Of a stretch of 64,000 bases of DNA, positions 26,643 to 35,344 are shown piece by piece; position 1 is the first letter of the stretch, and each line of letters starts with the position of its first letter. The stretch is taken from positions 378,400-442,399 of the forward strand of contig NZ_DS999213.1 of NCBI RefSeq assembly GCF_000156335.1, written 5' to 3'. The translations under genes were made by a program, and so were the position numbers. The notes under the pieces are model-generated. The model was not told where the DNA came from and made no database searches. It saw only the letters and a program-made list of their open reading frames with translations. This stretch comes from Roseobacter sp. GAI101. GTDB taxonomy: Bacteria > Pseudomonadota > Alphaproteobacteria > Rhodobacterales > Rhodobacteraceae.

Positions 26643-27227
26643 ATGGACGGCGATTTTAGAACGGAATTCACCCGTAGCCCCGCAGGGCTGAAACATAGAC
26701 CGGCCTTGGTGCTCAACGCGGATTACAGGCCTTTGTCCTACTATCCGCTGTCACTTTGGCCCTGGCAGGATGCGATCAAGGCCAAATGGCTGGACCGGGT
26801 CGATATCGTTGCCGAATACGACGACTACGTGCACAGCCCCTCGATGGAGATACGGATTCCATCGGTTGTCGTCCTGAAAGATTATGTGAAACCTCAAAAG
26901 CGCGTGGCCTTCACGCGCTTTAATTTATTTCTGAGGGATGAATTTTGCTGCCAGTACTGTGGCGCACGGGGCGATCTGACGTTTGACCATGTGGTGCCGC
27001 GCGCATCAGGGGGGATCACAAGCTGGCGCAACGTGGTGGCCGCCTGCAGCCCGTGCAACCTGCGCAAAGGGTCAAAGGCGCTGCACCAGACAGGGTTCCA
27101 ACTGCGCAAACCGCCCCGTCAGCCCGAAGCAGAAGAACTGCGCAACATGGGTCGAAAATTCCCGCCCAACCATCTGCACGAAAGCTGGATGGATTTCCTC
27201 TACTGGGATGCCGAACTTCAGGCCTGA
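26643..27227 (+). CDS. HNH endonuclease-family protein
   Basis: A 194-aa protein. A zinc-type HNH core spans about residues 100-150: CQYCGARGDLTFDHVVPRASGG, then N in SWRNVVAACSPCNLRKG. Two CxxC pairs bind zinc and the DH/N residues form the active site. The N-terminal part (LVLNADYRPLSYYPLSLW) is typical of a conserved rhodobacteral family of unknown target. It is a freestanding gene, not next to a phage or restriction system. ATG 26643 fits the family start; nothing recognisable is upstream to 26360. Confidence 0.85.
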   Translation: MDGDFRTEFTRSPAGLKHRPALVLNADYRPLSYYPLSLWPWQDAIKAKWLDRVDIVAEYDDYVHSPSMEIRIPSVVVLKDYVKPQKRVAFTRFNLFLRDEFCCQYCGARGDLTFDHVVPRASGGITSWRNVVAACSPCNLRKGSKALHQTGFQLRKPPRQPEAEELRNMGRKFPPNHLHESWMDFLYWDAELQA

Positions 27228-27234
27228 CTCCTCG

Positions 27235-27283
27235 CTTCTCTGGCTCTTAAATATCCCGGGGGTCGGGGGGCTGGCCCCCCGCG
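27235..27283. repeat. Dispersed repeat A, copy 2
   Basis: All 49 bases are identical to copy 1 at 121-169. It starts 8 bases after the HNH stop and lies between convergent genes. The GGGGGGC/GCCCCCC hairpin could end transcription from the left. Confidence 0.8.
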
Positions 27284-27291
27284 GTCTCTGG

Positions 27292-27316
27292 AAAAAAAAC
27301 GGCTTTCGAAAAAAGC
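27292..27316 (-). terminator. Intrinsic terminator of xthA
   Basis: Read on the minus strand, a short stem GCTTT/AAAGC with loop TTTCG (27302-27316) is followed by CCG and eight T (27292-27299). It lies 2 bases after the xthA stop. Confidence 0.55.
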
Positions 27317-27318
27317 GC

Positions 27319-28101
27319 TCAGAAATCCAGATCGACCCACACCGGTACGTGATCCGACGGTTTGTCCCGACCGCGTATTTCCTTGTCAATCTGGCAATCA
27401 CGCAGCATGTCGGCAACGACCGGGCTCAGCAGAAAATGATCGATGCGGATGCCGTTGTTCCGGTTCCACGCGCCAGCCTGATAATCCCAGAAACTGTAAT
27501 GTCCGGGTCCTTGCGTGCGGGCGCGGAACGCTTCCGTCAGACCTAGTGCCACCAACTTGCGCCACGCTGCGCGCGTTTCTGGGCGAAACAACGCGTCATC
27601 GCGCCAGGCATCAGGGGTCGCGGCGTCTTCGGCCTGGGGGATGACATTGTAATCGCCAGTCATCAAAAACGGCGTTTCTTCTGCCAATAGGGCGCGCGCG
27701 CGATCTTCAAGCCGGGCCATCCATTCCAACTTGTAGTCGAATTTTGGTCCGGGGGCAGGGTTGCCATTGGGCAAATACAAGCCGCACAGCCGAATAGCAG
27801 ATTTGTCCCCCATGACCGTCGCTTCGATATAGCGTGCCTGTTCATCGCCGTCGTCGCCGGGCAGGCCGCGTGTGACGTCCTCAAGGGGGCGCTTAGACAG
27901 GATCGCCACGCCGTTGAACGACTTTTGTCCGTGGGTTTCGACGTTGTAGCCCCGGTCCTCGAAAAGTTCGCGCGGGAATGCGTCGTCGACCGTTTTGATC
28001 TCTTGCAGGATGGCGACATCGGGTTGCGCTTCGTCCAGCCACTGCGGCAGGGCGTCGATCCGGGCTTTGATTCCGTTGATGTTGAACGTCGCGATTTTCA
28101 T
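27319..28101 (-). CDS. xthA: Exodeoxyribonuclease III
   Basis: A 260-aa EEP-fold DNA repair enzyme. Motifs: KIATFNINGIKARID, ILQEIKT with the metal Glu, LCGLYLPNGNP, FLMTGDYNVIPQ with catalytic Asp/Asn, RIDHFLLSP, and KPSDHVPVWVDLDF with the terminal Asp-His. It acts at abasic sites and 3' ends. Start ATG 28101 gives the standard MKIATFN; the upstream in-frame extension is rejected. The promoter lies in the 370-bp gap to the LFTTSC peptide gene. Confidence 0.92.
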   Translation of the reverse strand: MKIATFNINGIKARIDALPQWLDEAQPDVAILQEIKTVDDAFPRELFEDRGYNVETHGQKSFNGVAILSKRPLEDVTRGLPGDDGDEQARYIEATVMGDKSAIRLCGLYLPNGNPAPGPKFDYKLEWMARLEDRARALLAEETPFLMTGDYNVIPQAEDAATPDAWRDDALFRPETRAAWRKLVALGLTEAFRARTQGPGHYSFWDYQAGAWNRNNGIRIDHFLLSPVVADMLRDCQIDKEIRGRDKPSDHVPVWVDLDF

Positions 28102-28472
28102 GGGCTGCCTCTGTTTTGCTATGAAACCTATCGCGCAAAGCGGCGCTTTGAGCAAGGGCAGCCGCCGGGTTTGCGCGGCCTAAGGGTGGCCTATTGAGAA
28201 CTGATTCGGGGCGTCCCTGAGCCTTGGTGGGGGAGCGGGGGTGTTCGAATGCGTGATACAGACCTGTGGATAACATTTTCTTATCTCTGTGGATAAGCCT
28301 GATTATCATGTTTGGTTAGCAAGCTGCCGACCTGAGTGAATGTGGACAAAACAAACTGTGGCAAAAGGTTTGAAAAATTCATTTGGAAAAGCAACCTAAA
28401 CGGGCAAACGATGTCGCTGTTGCAACCTAAGTTTGTATTGCATCGATAAGCTCAACCCTAGAAGGATAAGAT
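28102..28472. promoter_or_regulatory. Intergenic region upstream of the LFTTSC peptide gene, with DnaA-box-like cluster
   Basis: This gap of about 370 bp becomes AT-rich after 28260. It contains TGTGGATAA at 28265-28273 and 28288-28296 (complement of the DnaA box TTATCCACA), TGTGGACAA at 28341-28349 and TGTGGCAAA at 28357-28365, all in one orientation. AGAAGG at 28460-28465 is the ribosome site of the next gene. A weak TTGCAA (28420-28425) is the only -35-like element noticed. Confidence 0.55.
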
Positions 28473-28691
28473 ATGACCGCTTTTGCCTATGTTGAAGACA
28501 CGCTTGTTCTGCCATCCCAGACCAAATCCCTGACACTGCATTGTGGCGCGGGCACTGGTTTGTTCACCACCAGCTGCACGCCATCCATGGTTGACGGCGC
28601 TGAAACAGGTCTGTTCACCACCAGTTGCGCGCCATCAGGCACCGCAATGGCAACCGGTGATCTGGTCGAACTTTTCACAACAAGTTGCTGA
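28473..28691 (+). CDS. Unrecognised 72-aa peptide with three LFTTSC repeats
   Basis: I do not recognise this family. The N-terminal 22 residues (MTAFAYVEDTLVLPS) are followed by LHCGAGTG and three copies of LFTTSC at residues 30-35, 47-52 and 67-72. The first two are longer: TGLFTTSC followed by TPS or APS. The protein ends exactly on the last Cys; the four Cys are C24, C35, C52 and C72. No signal peptide or membrane segment is evident. AGAAGG precedes the ATG. A strong hairpin terminator follows, then a larger unknown gene. The layout resembles a modified-peptide precursor with a processing partner, but a metal-binding or regulatory peptide is equally open. Confidence 0.75.
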   Translation: MTAFAYVEDTLVLPSQTKSLTLHCGAGTGLFTTSCTPSMVDGAETGLFTTSCAPSGTAMATGDLVELFTTSC

Positions 28692-28711
28692 ATTCATTTT
28701 ATTAAATATAT

Positions 28712-28741
28712 CTCTGTGCCCCGCCGGGCACAGAGTATTTT
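28712..28741 (+). terminator. Terminator/attenuator between the LFTTSC peptide gene and its neighbour
   Basis: CTCTGTGCCC (28712-28721) and GGGCACAGAG (28726-28735) form a perfect 10-bp stem with a 4-base loop, followed by TATTTTG. It starts 20 bases after the peptide stop and ends just before the ribosome site of the downstream gene. It should let the peptide mRNA be more abundant than the partner mRNA. Confidence 0.8.
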
Positions 28742-28756
28742 GTGGAAAGGTCGCCC

Positions 28757-29809
28757 ATGTCCAACGTCATCCAACTGTTGCCGCTGCGGCAGACCAAGAG
28801 CCAAGGGACCGTTGCCCTGAGCCAAATGTTCGCCCACCAACGCCGTGCACAGGGGGATATTTTCTGGCTGAAGGAAAACGCTGAATGGTTGGGCATCCTG
28901 CGCAGCTTCAATGGGGATATTCCGCCAGCTGCAGTAGAGCCTTATCGTGAATTTTATGTCAGCTTGCCTGTGCAAATCGCATTCTTTCCACAGTATTACA
29001 GGTTTTTCTTGTCTCTGTGCCTGGATCTGGAAGATTTGGGGATCGACGGAAACTACGGCGAAGAGCTGTCACATTGGGTTGCATCGCAAGGGCTGGCGCA
29101 GGCCGAACTGTCTGATCTGCAGCGTGCCGAAGCCGAGCGTTTGTTGATAAGGCGAAATGCCTTGCAGCGCGATGCTGATCTGGACACCCGTTTGCGGCGT
29201 TTCATCTCGCGATCTGAAACCTTTGCGCTGCCCAACAAAAAGGCCGCCTACGAGCTGGCCCATATCATTTTTTATCTTGCCGACTATGGCCGGATTGATC
29301 CCGAACTGGCCCCTGCGGCGATCACCAGTCTTGAATATGCGGGGTTGCTGGCGTTCCTGGATCAGAACGCGGATCTGCTGGCGGAAATTTGTGCGGCATT
29401 GCGCTTTGCCGGTGCCCGTCCGAACCTGATTTGGGAAAGCTTCGTGCACAGCGCGTACCGCGATTGCCATTTGGGGCAGGCGGCACACCCCGTTCCGACA
29501 GACGGTTATCATACTTATCTTGTGACGGGCTGGCTGTCCCGGATGTCCGGACGCGCCGTGTTTCAAGAAGATATTCCTACAGGTCAGGTCGTTCTTTATG
29601 GTCCGGAGGAAGGCGAAGGCGCGTTGCGAGATTTGTCCCAAGGATTATTTGACATGGGCGCGCACCGGTCTGCGGACTGGTCCAGAATGCGGCAGGTGCT
29701 GGTGCCTGCGCTTGGTCCCCAAGGTCGCTGTGTTCTGGAAGCTGCCGAAGGATCGACCGACAAATTCGATGCCTTCTTTGAAGGGTTCGCGCGGGCCTCA
29801 GGGGGCTGA
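28757..29809 (+). CDS. Unrecognised 350-aa protein, partner of the LFTTSC peptide gene
   Basis: I do not recognise this protein. It is predicted to be soluble and largely helical, without a signal peptide. Notable blocks are FFPQYYRFFLSLCLDLEDLG (77-96) and KKAAYELAHIIFYLADYGR (161-179), which have the look of conserved family cores, and WESFVHSAYRDCHLG (226-240). No ATP, PLP, SAM or radical-SAM motif is visible. ATG 28757 was chosen because GGAAAGG lies 6 bases upstream; a GTG at 28742 would include that site. It lies 65 bases after the peptide gene, beyond an attenuator, and probably shares its promoter. Confidence 0.7.
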   Translation: MSNVIQLLPLRQTKSQGTVALSQMFAHQRRAQGDIFWLKENAEWLGILRSFNGDIPPAAVEPYREFYVSLPVQIAFFPQYYRFFLSLCLDLEDLGIDGNYGEELSHWVASQGLAQAELSDLQRAEAERLLIRRNALQRDADLDTRLRRFISRSETFALPNKKAAYELAHIIFYLADYGRIDPELAPAAITSLEYAGLLAFLDQNADLLAEICAALRFAGARPNLIWESFVHSAYRDCHLGQAAHPVPTDGYHTYLVTGWLSRMSGRAVFQEDIPTGQVVLYGPEEGEGALRDLSQGLFDMGAHRSADWSRMRQVLVPALGPQGRCVLEAAEGSTDKFDAFFEGFARASGG

Positions 29810-29826
29810 AATCACGGGAGATGAAA

Positions 29827-29849
29827 TGACCTCATTAAAAATGAGGTCA
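29827..29849. terminator. Hairpin between convergent genes
   Basis: TGACCTCATT (29827-29836) and AATGAGGTCA (29840-29849) form a perfect 10-bp stem with a 3-base loop just after the unknown gene. No T-run follows. Repeat B copy 2 comes next, so hairpin plus repeat mirrors the arrangement after cysS. Confidence 0.6.
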
Positions 29850-29860
29850 GCCTCCGGCGG

Positions 29861-29882
29861 GAGTTTATCTGGCAAAATGAAG
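29861..29882 (+). repeat. Dispersed repeat B, copy 2
   Basis: A 22-bp exact match to 20501-20522 (GAGTTTATCTGGCAAAAT then GAAG). It lies 12 bases from the end of the erpA gene on the other strand, in a convergent intergenic region. Confidence 0.75.
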
Positions 29883-29893
29883 CCGGGGCGGCG

Positions 29894-30217
29894 TTACATC
29901 GAGAAGGATGTTCCGCAGCCGCAGGCGCTGGTCGCGTTCGGGTTTTCGATGACAAAGCGCGCGCCGATCAGTTCTTCGGAAAAATCGATGATAGCATTGG
30001 TCAGGAAGGGCAGCGATATGCTGTCCACGACGACTTTCTGGCCGGCCCCTTCGAGGATGAGGTCATCGTCTTTGGGTGCATCGAGGGCAATGTCATATTG
30101 AAATCCGGAACATCCGCCGCCTTCGACAGCGACGCGCAGTGCTTTTCCGTCAGCGGCGGCACCAATCTCGGCGAGGCGGTCAAAGGCGCGGGATGTGACT
30201 TTGGGGGGCAGGTTCAT
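29894..30217 (-). CDS. erpA: A-type iron-sulfur carrier protein (HesB/IscA family)
   Basis: A 107-aa protein with the three cluster-binding cysteines: one in EGGGCSGFQYDIAL and two in SACGCGTSFSM near the C-terminus. A-type carriers deliver Fe-S clusters to target enzymes. ErpA is preferred over IscA because no isc or suf genes are adjacent, but the choice is not certain. The start MNLPPKVTSRA at 30217 is the usual family start. It is divergent from dgt with 84 bp between. Confidence 0.82.
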   Translation of the reverse strand: MNLPPKVTSRAFDRLAEIGAAADGKALRVAVEGGGCSGFQYDIALDAPKDDDLILEGAGQKVVVDSISLPFLTNAIIDFSEELIGARFVIENPNATSACGCGTSFSM

Positions 30218-30301
30218 TTTCGGGCTCCGGTGTGATCGGTTTCCATCTGTCGTTGCTTGCAATATAGAAAGCCACAGGACAGGCCACAAGGACCTCATAT
30301 C

Positions 30302-31438
30302 ATGCGCGCTTCTTTTGCCTCTGACCCAGCAGCAACCCGGGGACGGTTGATGCCGGAAGAGGAAAGCACTTTTCGGTCATGTTTTCAACGGGACCGCGAC
30401 CGGATCATCCACGCCAGCGCCTTTCGGCGGCTCAAGCACAAGACCCAGGTCTTTATCGAACATGAAGGCGATTATTATCGCACACGGCTGACCCATTCGA
30501 TCGAGGTGGCGCAGGTGGCGCGCACGATCTCGGGGGCTTTGGGGCTAAACGCTGAACTGACCGAGGCGGTCGCACTGGCCCATGATCTGGGTCATCCACC
30601 GTTTGGCCACACGGGCGAAGATGCGTTGCAGGCCTTGATGCTCCCCTATGGGGGGTTTGACCACAATGCCCAGGCCATCCGCATCGTCACCCATCTGGAG
30701 CGGCATTACGCGGAGTTTGACGGGCTGAACCTGACCTGGGAAACGCTGGAGGGGTTGGCAAAGCACAATGGGCCGGTCACCGGTACGCTGCCATGGGCGC
30801 TTGAGGCCTATGGCCGCCAGCATGATCTGGAGCTGGCCACTTATGCCAGTGCCGAGGCGCAGGTGGCGGCGATTGCCGATGACGTGGCCTACAACCATCA
30901 TGATCTGCACGACGGGTTGCGGGCCGAACTTTTTTCCACGGATGAACTGGCGGCACTGCCCATTTTGGATCGCAACTTTGCCGAAGTGGACAGGTTGTAC
31001 CCCGGCTTGAACTATTACCGGCGGCGGCACGAAGCATTGCGGCGGTTCTTTGGCGTGCTGGTCGAGGATGTCATCAGCTTTGCCCGCGCCCGCCTGGACG
31101 ACATGCAGCCGCAAAGCGCCACGGATATCCGCATGGCCGGGCGTACGCTGATCCGCTTTTCCGATCCTGTTTTCGAGGACCTCAAGGTGATCCGCGCGTT
31201 TCTGTTTGACCGGATGTATCGCGCACCGTCGGTGGTGATCATGCGAAAACAGGTCACGCAGGTGGTCGAAGACCTGTTCCCCTATTTTCTGGCACATCCC
31301 GATCAACTGCCCAAGCAATGGCGCAAGGACGTGGAGGATGTGGATGGGGATACCGCGTTGGCCCGGATCGTGAGCGACTATATCTCGGGCATGACGGACC
31401 GCTTTGCCTTGCAGGAACATGAACGCCTGATGGGCTAA
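30302..31438 (+). CDS. dgt: Deoxyguanosinetriphosphate triphosphohydrolase-like protein
   Basis: A 378-aa HD-domain dNTPase. HASAFRRLKHKTQV, then RLTHSIEVAQVARTI with the first metal His, ALAHDLGHPPFGHTGEDAL with the HD pair, and YNHHDLHDGL. The family hydrolyses dNTPs to deoxynucleosides and tripolyphosphate. Start at 30302 gives MRASFASDP, as in relatives. It precedes argS by 99 bp in the same direction and may share a transcript. Confidence 0.9.
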   Translation: MRASFASDPAATRGRLMPEEESTFRSCFQRDRDRIIHASAFRRLKHKTQVFIEHEGDYYRTRLTHSIEVAQVARTISGALGLNAELTEAVALAHDLGHPPFGHTGEDALQALMLPYGGFDHNAQAIRIVTHLERHYAEFDGLNLTWETLEGLAKHNGPVTGTLPWALEAYGRQHDLELATYASAEAQVAAIADDVAYNHHDLHDGLRAELFSTDELAALPILDRNFAEVDRLYPGLNYYRRRHEALRRFFGVLVEDVISFARARLDDMQPQSATDIRMAGRTLIRFSDPVFEDLKVIRAFLFDRMYRAPSVVIMRKQVTQVVEDLFPYFLAHPDQLPKQWRKDVEDVDGDTALARIVSDYISGMTDRFALQEHERLMG

Positions 31439-31537
31439 GCGGGCAGTCGCGCCTGAATTGACTGCTCTTGATCGACACCGCTTGAACCTTGTGGCTTTTT
31501 CAGGTGATACACGGGGCCAGGACGAAGGAAGCCCGTT

Positions 31538-33280
31538 ATGAACCTATTTGCCGATATCCGCACGCTTGTGCTGTCCGCGCTTGATGCGCTGGTCGCCGAG
31601 GGCTTTTTGCCCGAGGGCCTGAATTTTGATGCCATCGCGGTCGAGCCGCCGCGCGACGCCGCACATGGTGACATGGCGACCAATGCCGCGATGGTGCTGG
31701 CCAAGCCCGCCGGGCTGAAGCCGCGCGAGATTGCCGAAAGGCTTGCGGTCAAGCTGGTTGACGATGCGCGCATTTCATCGGCAGACGTGGCAGGCCCGGG
31801 GTTCTTGAACCTGCGGCTTGCCCCGTCGGTCTGGCAGGGCATCGTGGGCGCGGTTCTGGCAGAGGGTACCGATTTCGGGCGCGGCGATCTGGGCAAGGGC
31901 AAGCGGGTCAACGTCGAATATGTCTCGGCCAACCCGACGGGGCCGCTGCATGTGGGCCACACGCGTGGTGCGGTATTTGGCGATGCGCTGGCAAGCTTGC
32001 TGGATTTCGCGGGCTGGGATGTCACCCGCGAATATTACATCAACGATGGCGGGGCGCAGGTCGACGTGTTGGCGCGGTCCGTATACCTGCGCTATCTTGA
32101 GGCGCATGGCCAGGAGGTCGCATTTCCCGACGGCACTTACCCCGGCGACTATCTGATCGGGGTCGGCGAGGCGCTGAAGGCCAAGGTTGGTGACGCTTAT
32201 ATCGATCAGGACGAGAGTGTCTGGCTGGAAGATGTACGCAATTTCGCCACCGAAGAGATGATGAAACTGATCCGCGATGATCTGGCGTCCTTGGGCGTTG
32301 AGATGGACGTGTTCTATTCGGAAAAGTCGCTGTATGGTACCGGCAAGATCGAAGCGGCGATCGAAGACCTGAAATCCAAGGGCCTGATTTACGAAGGCGT
32401 GCTTGAGCCGCCCAAGGGTAAACTGCCCGAAGATTGGGAGCCGCGCGAACAGACCCTGTTCAAGTCCACCGCACATGGTGACGATGTCGACCGCCCGGTG
32501 ATGAAATCCGATGGCGGCTGGACCTATTTCGCACCCGATATCGCGTATCACTATGACAAGGTACAGCGCGGGTTCGACATGTTGATCGACGTGTTCGGGG
32601 CCGATCACGGTGGCTATGTCAAGCGGATGAAGGCGGCTGTTTCGGCGTTGTCCGGGGGCACCGTGCCACTGGACATCAAACTGACTCAGTTGGTGAAGCT
32701 GTTCAAGGACGGCAAGGAATTCAAGATGTCCAAGCGGGCAGGGACGTTCGTGACCCTGCGCGATGTGGTCGATCAGGTTGGCTCGGATGTGACGCGCTTT
32801 GTCATGCTGACGCGCAAGAATGATGCGATGCTGGATTTCGACTTTGCCAAGGTACTGGAACAATCCCGCGAAAACCCTGTATTTTATGTGCAATATGCCC
32901 ATGCGCGGGTCAATTCCGTGCTGCGCAAGGCCGCCGAAGCGGGTGTTGCTACCGATCTGGCCGCGTTGCAGGCTGCGGATCTTGGCCTGCTGGACCACGA
33001 GGCAGAGCTGAAGCTGGCCGCGAAGCTGGCCGAATGGCCGCGCCTGGTCGAGACGGCGGCGCGCAGCAATGAACCGCACCGGGTGGCATTCTATCTGTAT
33101 GAACTTGCAGGGGATTTCCACGGTCTTTGGAACCGGGGCAATGATGTGCCGTCTCTGCGCTTTTTGCAGGATGATGCCGCCGTGTCGCAGGCAAAAATCG
33201 CGCTGGCCAAGGCCACGGCGATTGTAATTGCGTCAGGTCTTGGTATTCTAGGTGTGACCCCAGCGGAAGAGATGCGTTAA
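31538..33280 (+). CDS. argS: Arginyl-tRNA synthetase
   Basis: A 580-aa class I synthetase. The HIGH motif is [14 protein letters not shown] after [12 protein letters not shown]; a KMSKR loop is present in [15 protein letters not shown]; the C-terminal anticodon-binding DALR domain covers about residues 450-580. AGGAAG precedes the ATG. The following SPOR gene is 76 bases away in the same direction, a gene order common in this group. Confidence 0.93.
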   Translation: MNLFADIRTLVLSALDALVAEGFLPEGLNFDAIAVEPPRDAAHGDMATNAAMVLAKPAGLKPREIAERLAVKLVDDARISSADVAGPGFLNLRLAPSVWQGIVGAVLAEGTDFGRGDLGKGKRVNVEYVSANPTGPLHVGHTRGAVFGDALASLLDFAGWDVTREYYINDGGAQVDVLARSVYLRYLEAHGQEVAFPDGTYPGDYLIGVGEALKAKVGDAYIDQDESVWLEDVRNFATEEMMKLIRDDLASLGVEMDVFYSEKSLYGTGKIEAAIEDLKSKGLIYEGVLEPPKGKLPEDWEPREQTLFKSTAHGDDVDRPVMKSDGGWTYFAPDIAYHYDKVQRGFDMLIDVFGADHGGYVKRMKAAVSALSGGTVPLDIKLTQLVKLFKDGKEFKMSKRAGTFVTLRDVVDQVGSDVTRFVMLTRKNDAMLDFDFAKVLEQSRENPVFYVQYAHARVNSVLRKAAEAGVATDLAALQAADLGLLDHEAELKLAAKLAEWPRLVETAARSNEPHRVAFYLYELAGDFHGLWNRGNDVPSLRFLQDDAAVSQAKIALAKATAIVIASGLGILGVTPAEEMR

Positions 33281-33356
33281 ACGCACGCCCGCCGGACAGG
33301 CAAATTCAAACGACAGACCCGTGCCGACGAAATGTGCGGCGGGCAGTGAGGCAGAG

Positions 33357-34340
33357 ATGGCAGATTACACGTCCTCCCCCCATGGTGGGGGATACCAGGT
33401 TGAATCAGACATGTATGTTCCCCCTGTGCAAGGGACTAACGCACTGGGAAAGCTGACGAATGTTGTAGGCGCGGCGATGTCTGTCGCGCTGGTTATCGGC
33501 ATTGGCGTGTGGGGGTACAAGCTGCTGGTGCGCGATGTTTCCGGCATCCCCGTGGTGCGTGCCGCCGAAGGTGACATGCGGGTGCGCCCCAAGGAACCGG
33601 GGGGGCAACTGGCCGCCAATCAGGGGCTTTCCGTGAATGCTGTGGCCTCCGATGGTACCGCAAGCGCCTTGGCGGATCGGGTCATTCTGGCCCCGCGACC
33701 GCTGACGCTCGAGGACGAAGACCAGCCTACGCAAACCGCGATGGTTGCATCTGCGCCACAGAAAAAGACCCCAGTGCCCGATATTGCGGCGGCGTTGCAA
33801 AGCGGCGATGTTGACGGCCTTGTTGCCCAGTTGACGGACGGCATGGACCCGATCGAGGATGACGACGCGCCGCTCGAGCCGATCAAGGCAAGTGCGACTG
33901 TCGATATGGACACGCTCGAGATGTCCGTATCGAACGCGATCGCGGTCGCGATGGTCGCCGAACCGGGTGTGAAATCTTCGCTGCGCCCCAAGACGCGGCC
34001 TGCGACCCGCGCGGTCGTGACGCCTGCATCCTTTACGCCAGCGGCGGCATCCGGCAGCGTCAATGAACTGGCCGCCAGCGATTTGCCGTCTGGCACGCGT
34101 CTGGTTCAGCTTGGGGCCTTTGACAGCCCCGAAATCGCCCGCGCCCAATGGGACACGTTGAACGGCCGCTTCGGTGCCTATCTTGAGGGCAAGTCGCGCA
34201 TCGTTCAGGAAGCCAGCAGCGGGGGCCGGACGTTCTACCGCTTGCGTGCCCACGGGTTCGAAGACATTGCCGACGCTCGCCGGTTCTGTTCGGCCTTGGT
34301 CGCTGAAAACGCGGATTGCATTCCTGTCGTGACCCGTTGA
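33357..34340 (+). CDS. SPOR-domain membrane protein
   Basis: A 327-aa bitopic protein: cytoplasmic residues 1-35, one membrane segment (about 39-58, VVGAAMSVALVIGIGVWGYKLL), a long low-complexity periplasmic linker, and a C-terminal SPOR domain (about 247-327, RLVQLGAFDSPEIARAQW to VAENADCIPV). SPOR domains bind denuded septal peptidoglycan, so a role at division sites is likely. It overlaps nagZ (TGATG), consistent with cell-wall work. ATG 33357 is preceded by GAGGCAG. Confidence 0.88.
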   Translation: MADYTSSPHGGGYQVESDMYVPPVQGTNALGKLTNVVGAAMSVALVIGIGVWGYKLLVRDVSGIPVVRAAEGDMRVRPKEPGGQLAANQGLSVNAVASDGTASALADRVILAPRPLTLEDEDQPTQTAMVASAPQKKTPVPDIAAALQSGDVDGLVAQLTDGMDPIEDDDAPLEPIKASATVDMDTLEMSVSNAIAVAMVAEPGVKSSLRPKTRPATRAVVTPASFTPAAASGSVNELAASDLPSGTRLVQLGAFDSPEIARAQWDTLNGRFGAYLEGKSRIVQEASSGGRTFYRLRAHGFEDIADARRFCSALVAENADCIPVVTR

Positions 34341-35344
34341 TGCGATTTGGCGCGACCCTTCTTGATGCGACGGGCCTGCGGCTGACGGCGGATGAAAAGG
34401 CGCTGTTTCGCGCGGTAAAACCCTTTGGGTTCATCCTGTTTGCCCGCAACATCGACACGCCCGATCAGGTGCGCGCCCTGTGCGATGAACTGCGCGAGGC
34501 GGCTGGCCACGATGCGGTGATCACAGTCGACCAGGAAGGGGGGCGGGTCCAGCGCCTGCGCGGGCCTGTCTGGCGCGACTGGACGCCGCCGATGAGTTTT
34601 GTGCAGGCGGCCGGGGCCAATGCGGCCGAAGCGATGTATATCCGGTTCCGCCTGATCGCAGACGAACTCTACAATATCGGCATCGACAGTAATTGCGCGC
34701 CGATGGTTGATGTGGCAGGGCCGCAAACCCATGAATTTCTGTATAACCGCTGTTACGGAACGGATGCCGCACAGGTCGCGACCTTGGGCCGTGCCGCTGC
34801 CGATGGCATGCTGGCGGGCGGTGTGCTGCCGGTGATGAAACACATGCCGGGCCACGGGCGCGCGACGATGGACAGCCATTTCAATCTGCCCTTGGTCGGG
34901 GCAGATCACACCACCCTGACAGCGCATGATTTCGCCCCCTTCAAGGCGCTGAACGACCTGCCGATGGGGATGACGGCGCATTTGGTCTATGACGCGATTG
35001 ATCCGCGTCCTGCGACGCTTTCGCCTGTGATCATGGACCTGATCCGGCGCGAGATCGGTTTCGACAATCTGATCATGACCGATGACATCTCGATGAAGGC
35101 GCTGGACGGTCCCGTGGATCAGATCAGCCGCGATGCGCTGGCGGCGGGGTGCGATGCGATCTTGTATTGCAATGCCTCGTTGACGGATCGCGCTTTGGTG
35201 GCTGAGGCTGCGGGCGAGATGACGGATGCTTCCCAAATCCGCGCAGAACGTGCCCTGGCGGCGCGCAGAACCCCTGACGAGATTGACATTTCCGCCCTGA
35301 CTGCGAAGCTTGATGCGCTTTTGGGCGGGGAATTGCATGGCTGA
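34340..35344 (+). CDS. nagZ: Beta-N-acetylhexosaminidase
   Basis: A 334-aa family 3 glycoside hydrolase. TVDQEGGRVQRLRGP, the His-containing loop KHMPGHGRATMDSH, and the nucleophile Asp in NLIMTDDISMKAL are visible. NagZ removes GlcNAc from anhydro-muropeptides in the cytoplasm during peptidoglycan recycling; anmK at 47617 handles the other sugar. It overlaps the SPOR gene by one base and scpA by 8 bases. Confidence 0.92.
   Translation: MRFGATLLDATGLRLTADEKALFRAVKPFGFILFARNIDTPDQVRALCDELREAAGHDAVITVDQEGGRVQRLRGPVWRDWTPPMSFVQAAGANAAEAMYIRFRLIADELYNIGIDSNCAPMVDVAGPQTHEFLYNRCYGTDAAQVATLGRAAADGMLAGGVLPVMKHMPGHGRATMDSHFNLPLVGADHTTLTAHDFAPFKALNDLPMGMTAHLVYDAIDPRPATLSPVIMDLIRREIGFDNLIMTDDISMKALDGPVDQISRDALAAGCDAILYCNASLTDRALVAEAAGEMTDASQIRAERALAARRTPDEIDISALTAKLDALLGGELHG

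Noticed and set aside
28261..28380. Chromosomal replication origin
   Set aside because: DnaA-box-like sites are present, but dnaA, parAB, gidA or hemE neighbours are absent; kept only as a DnaA-box cluster.
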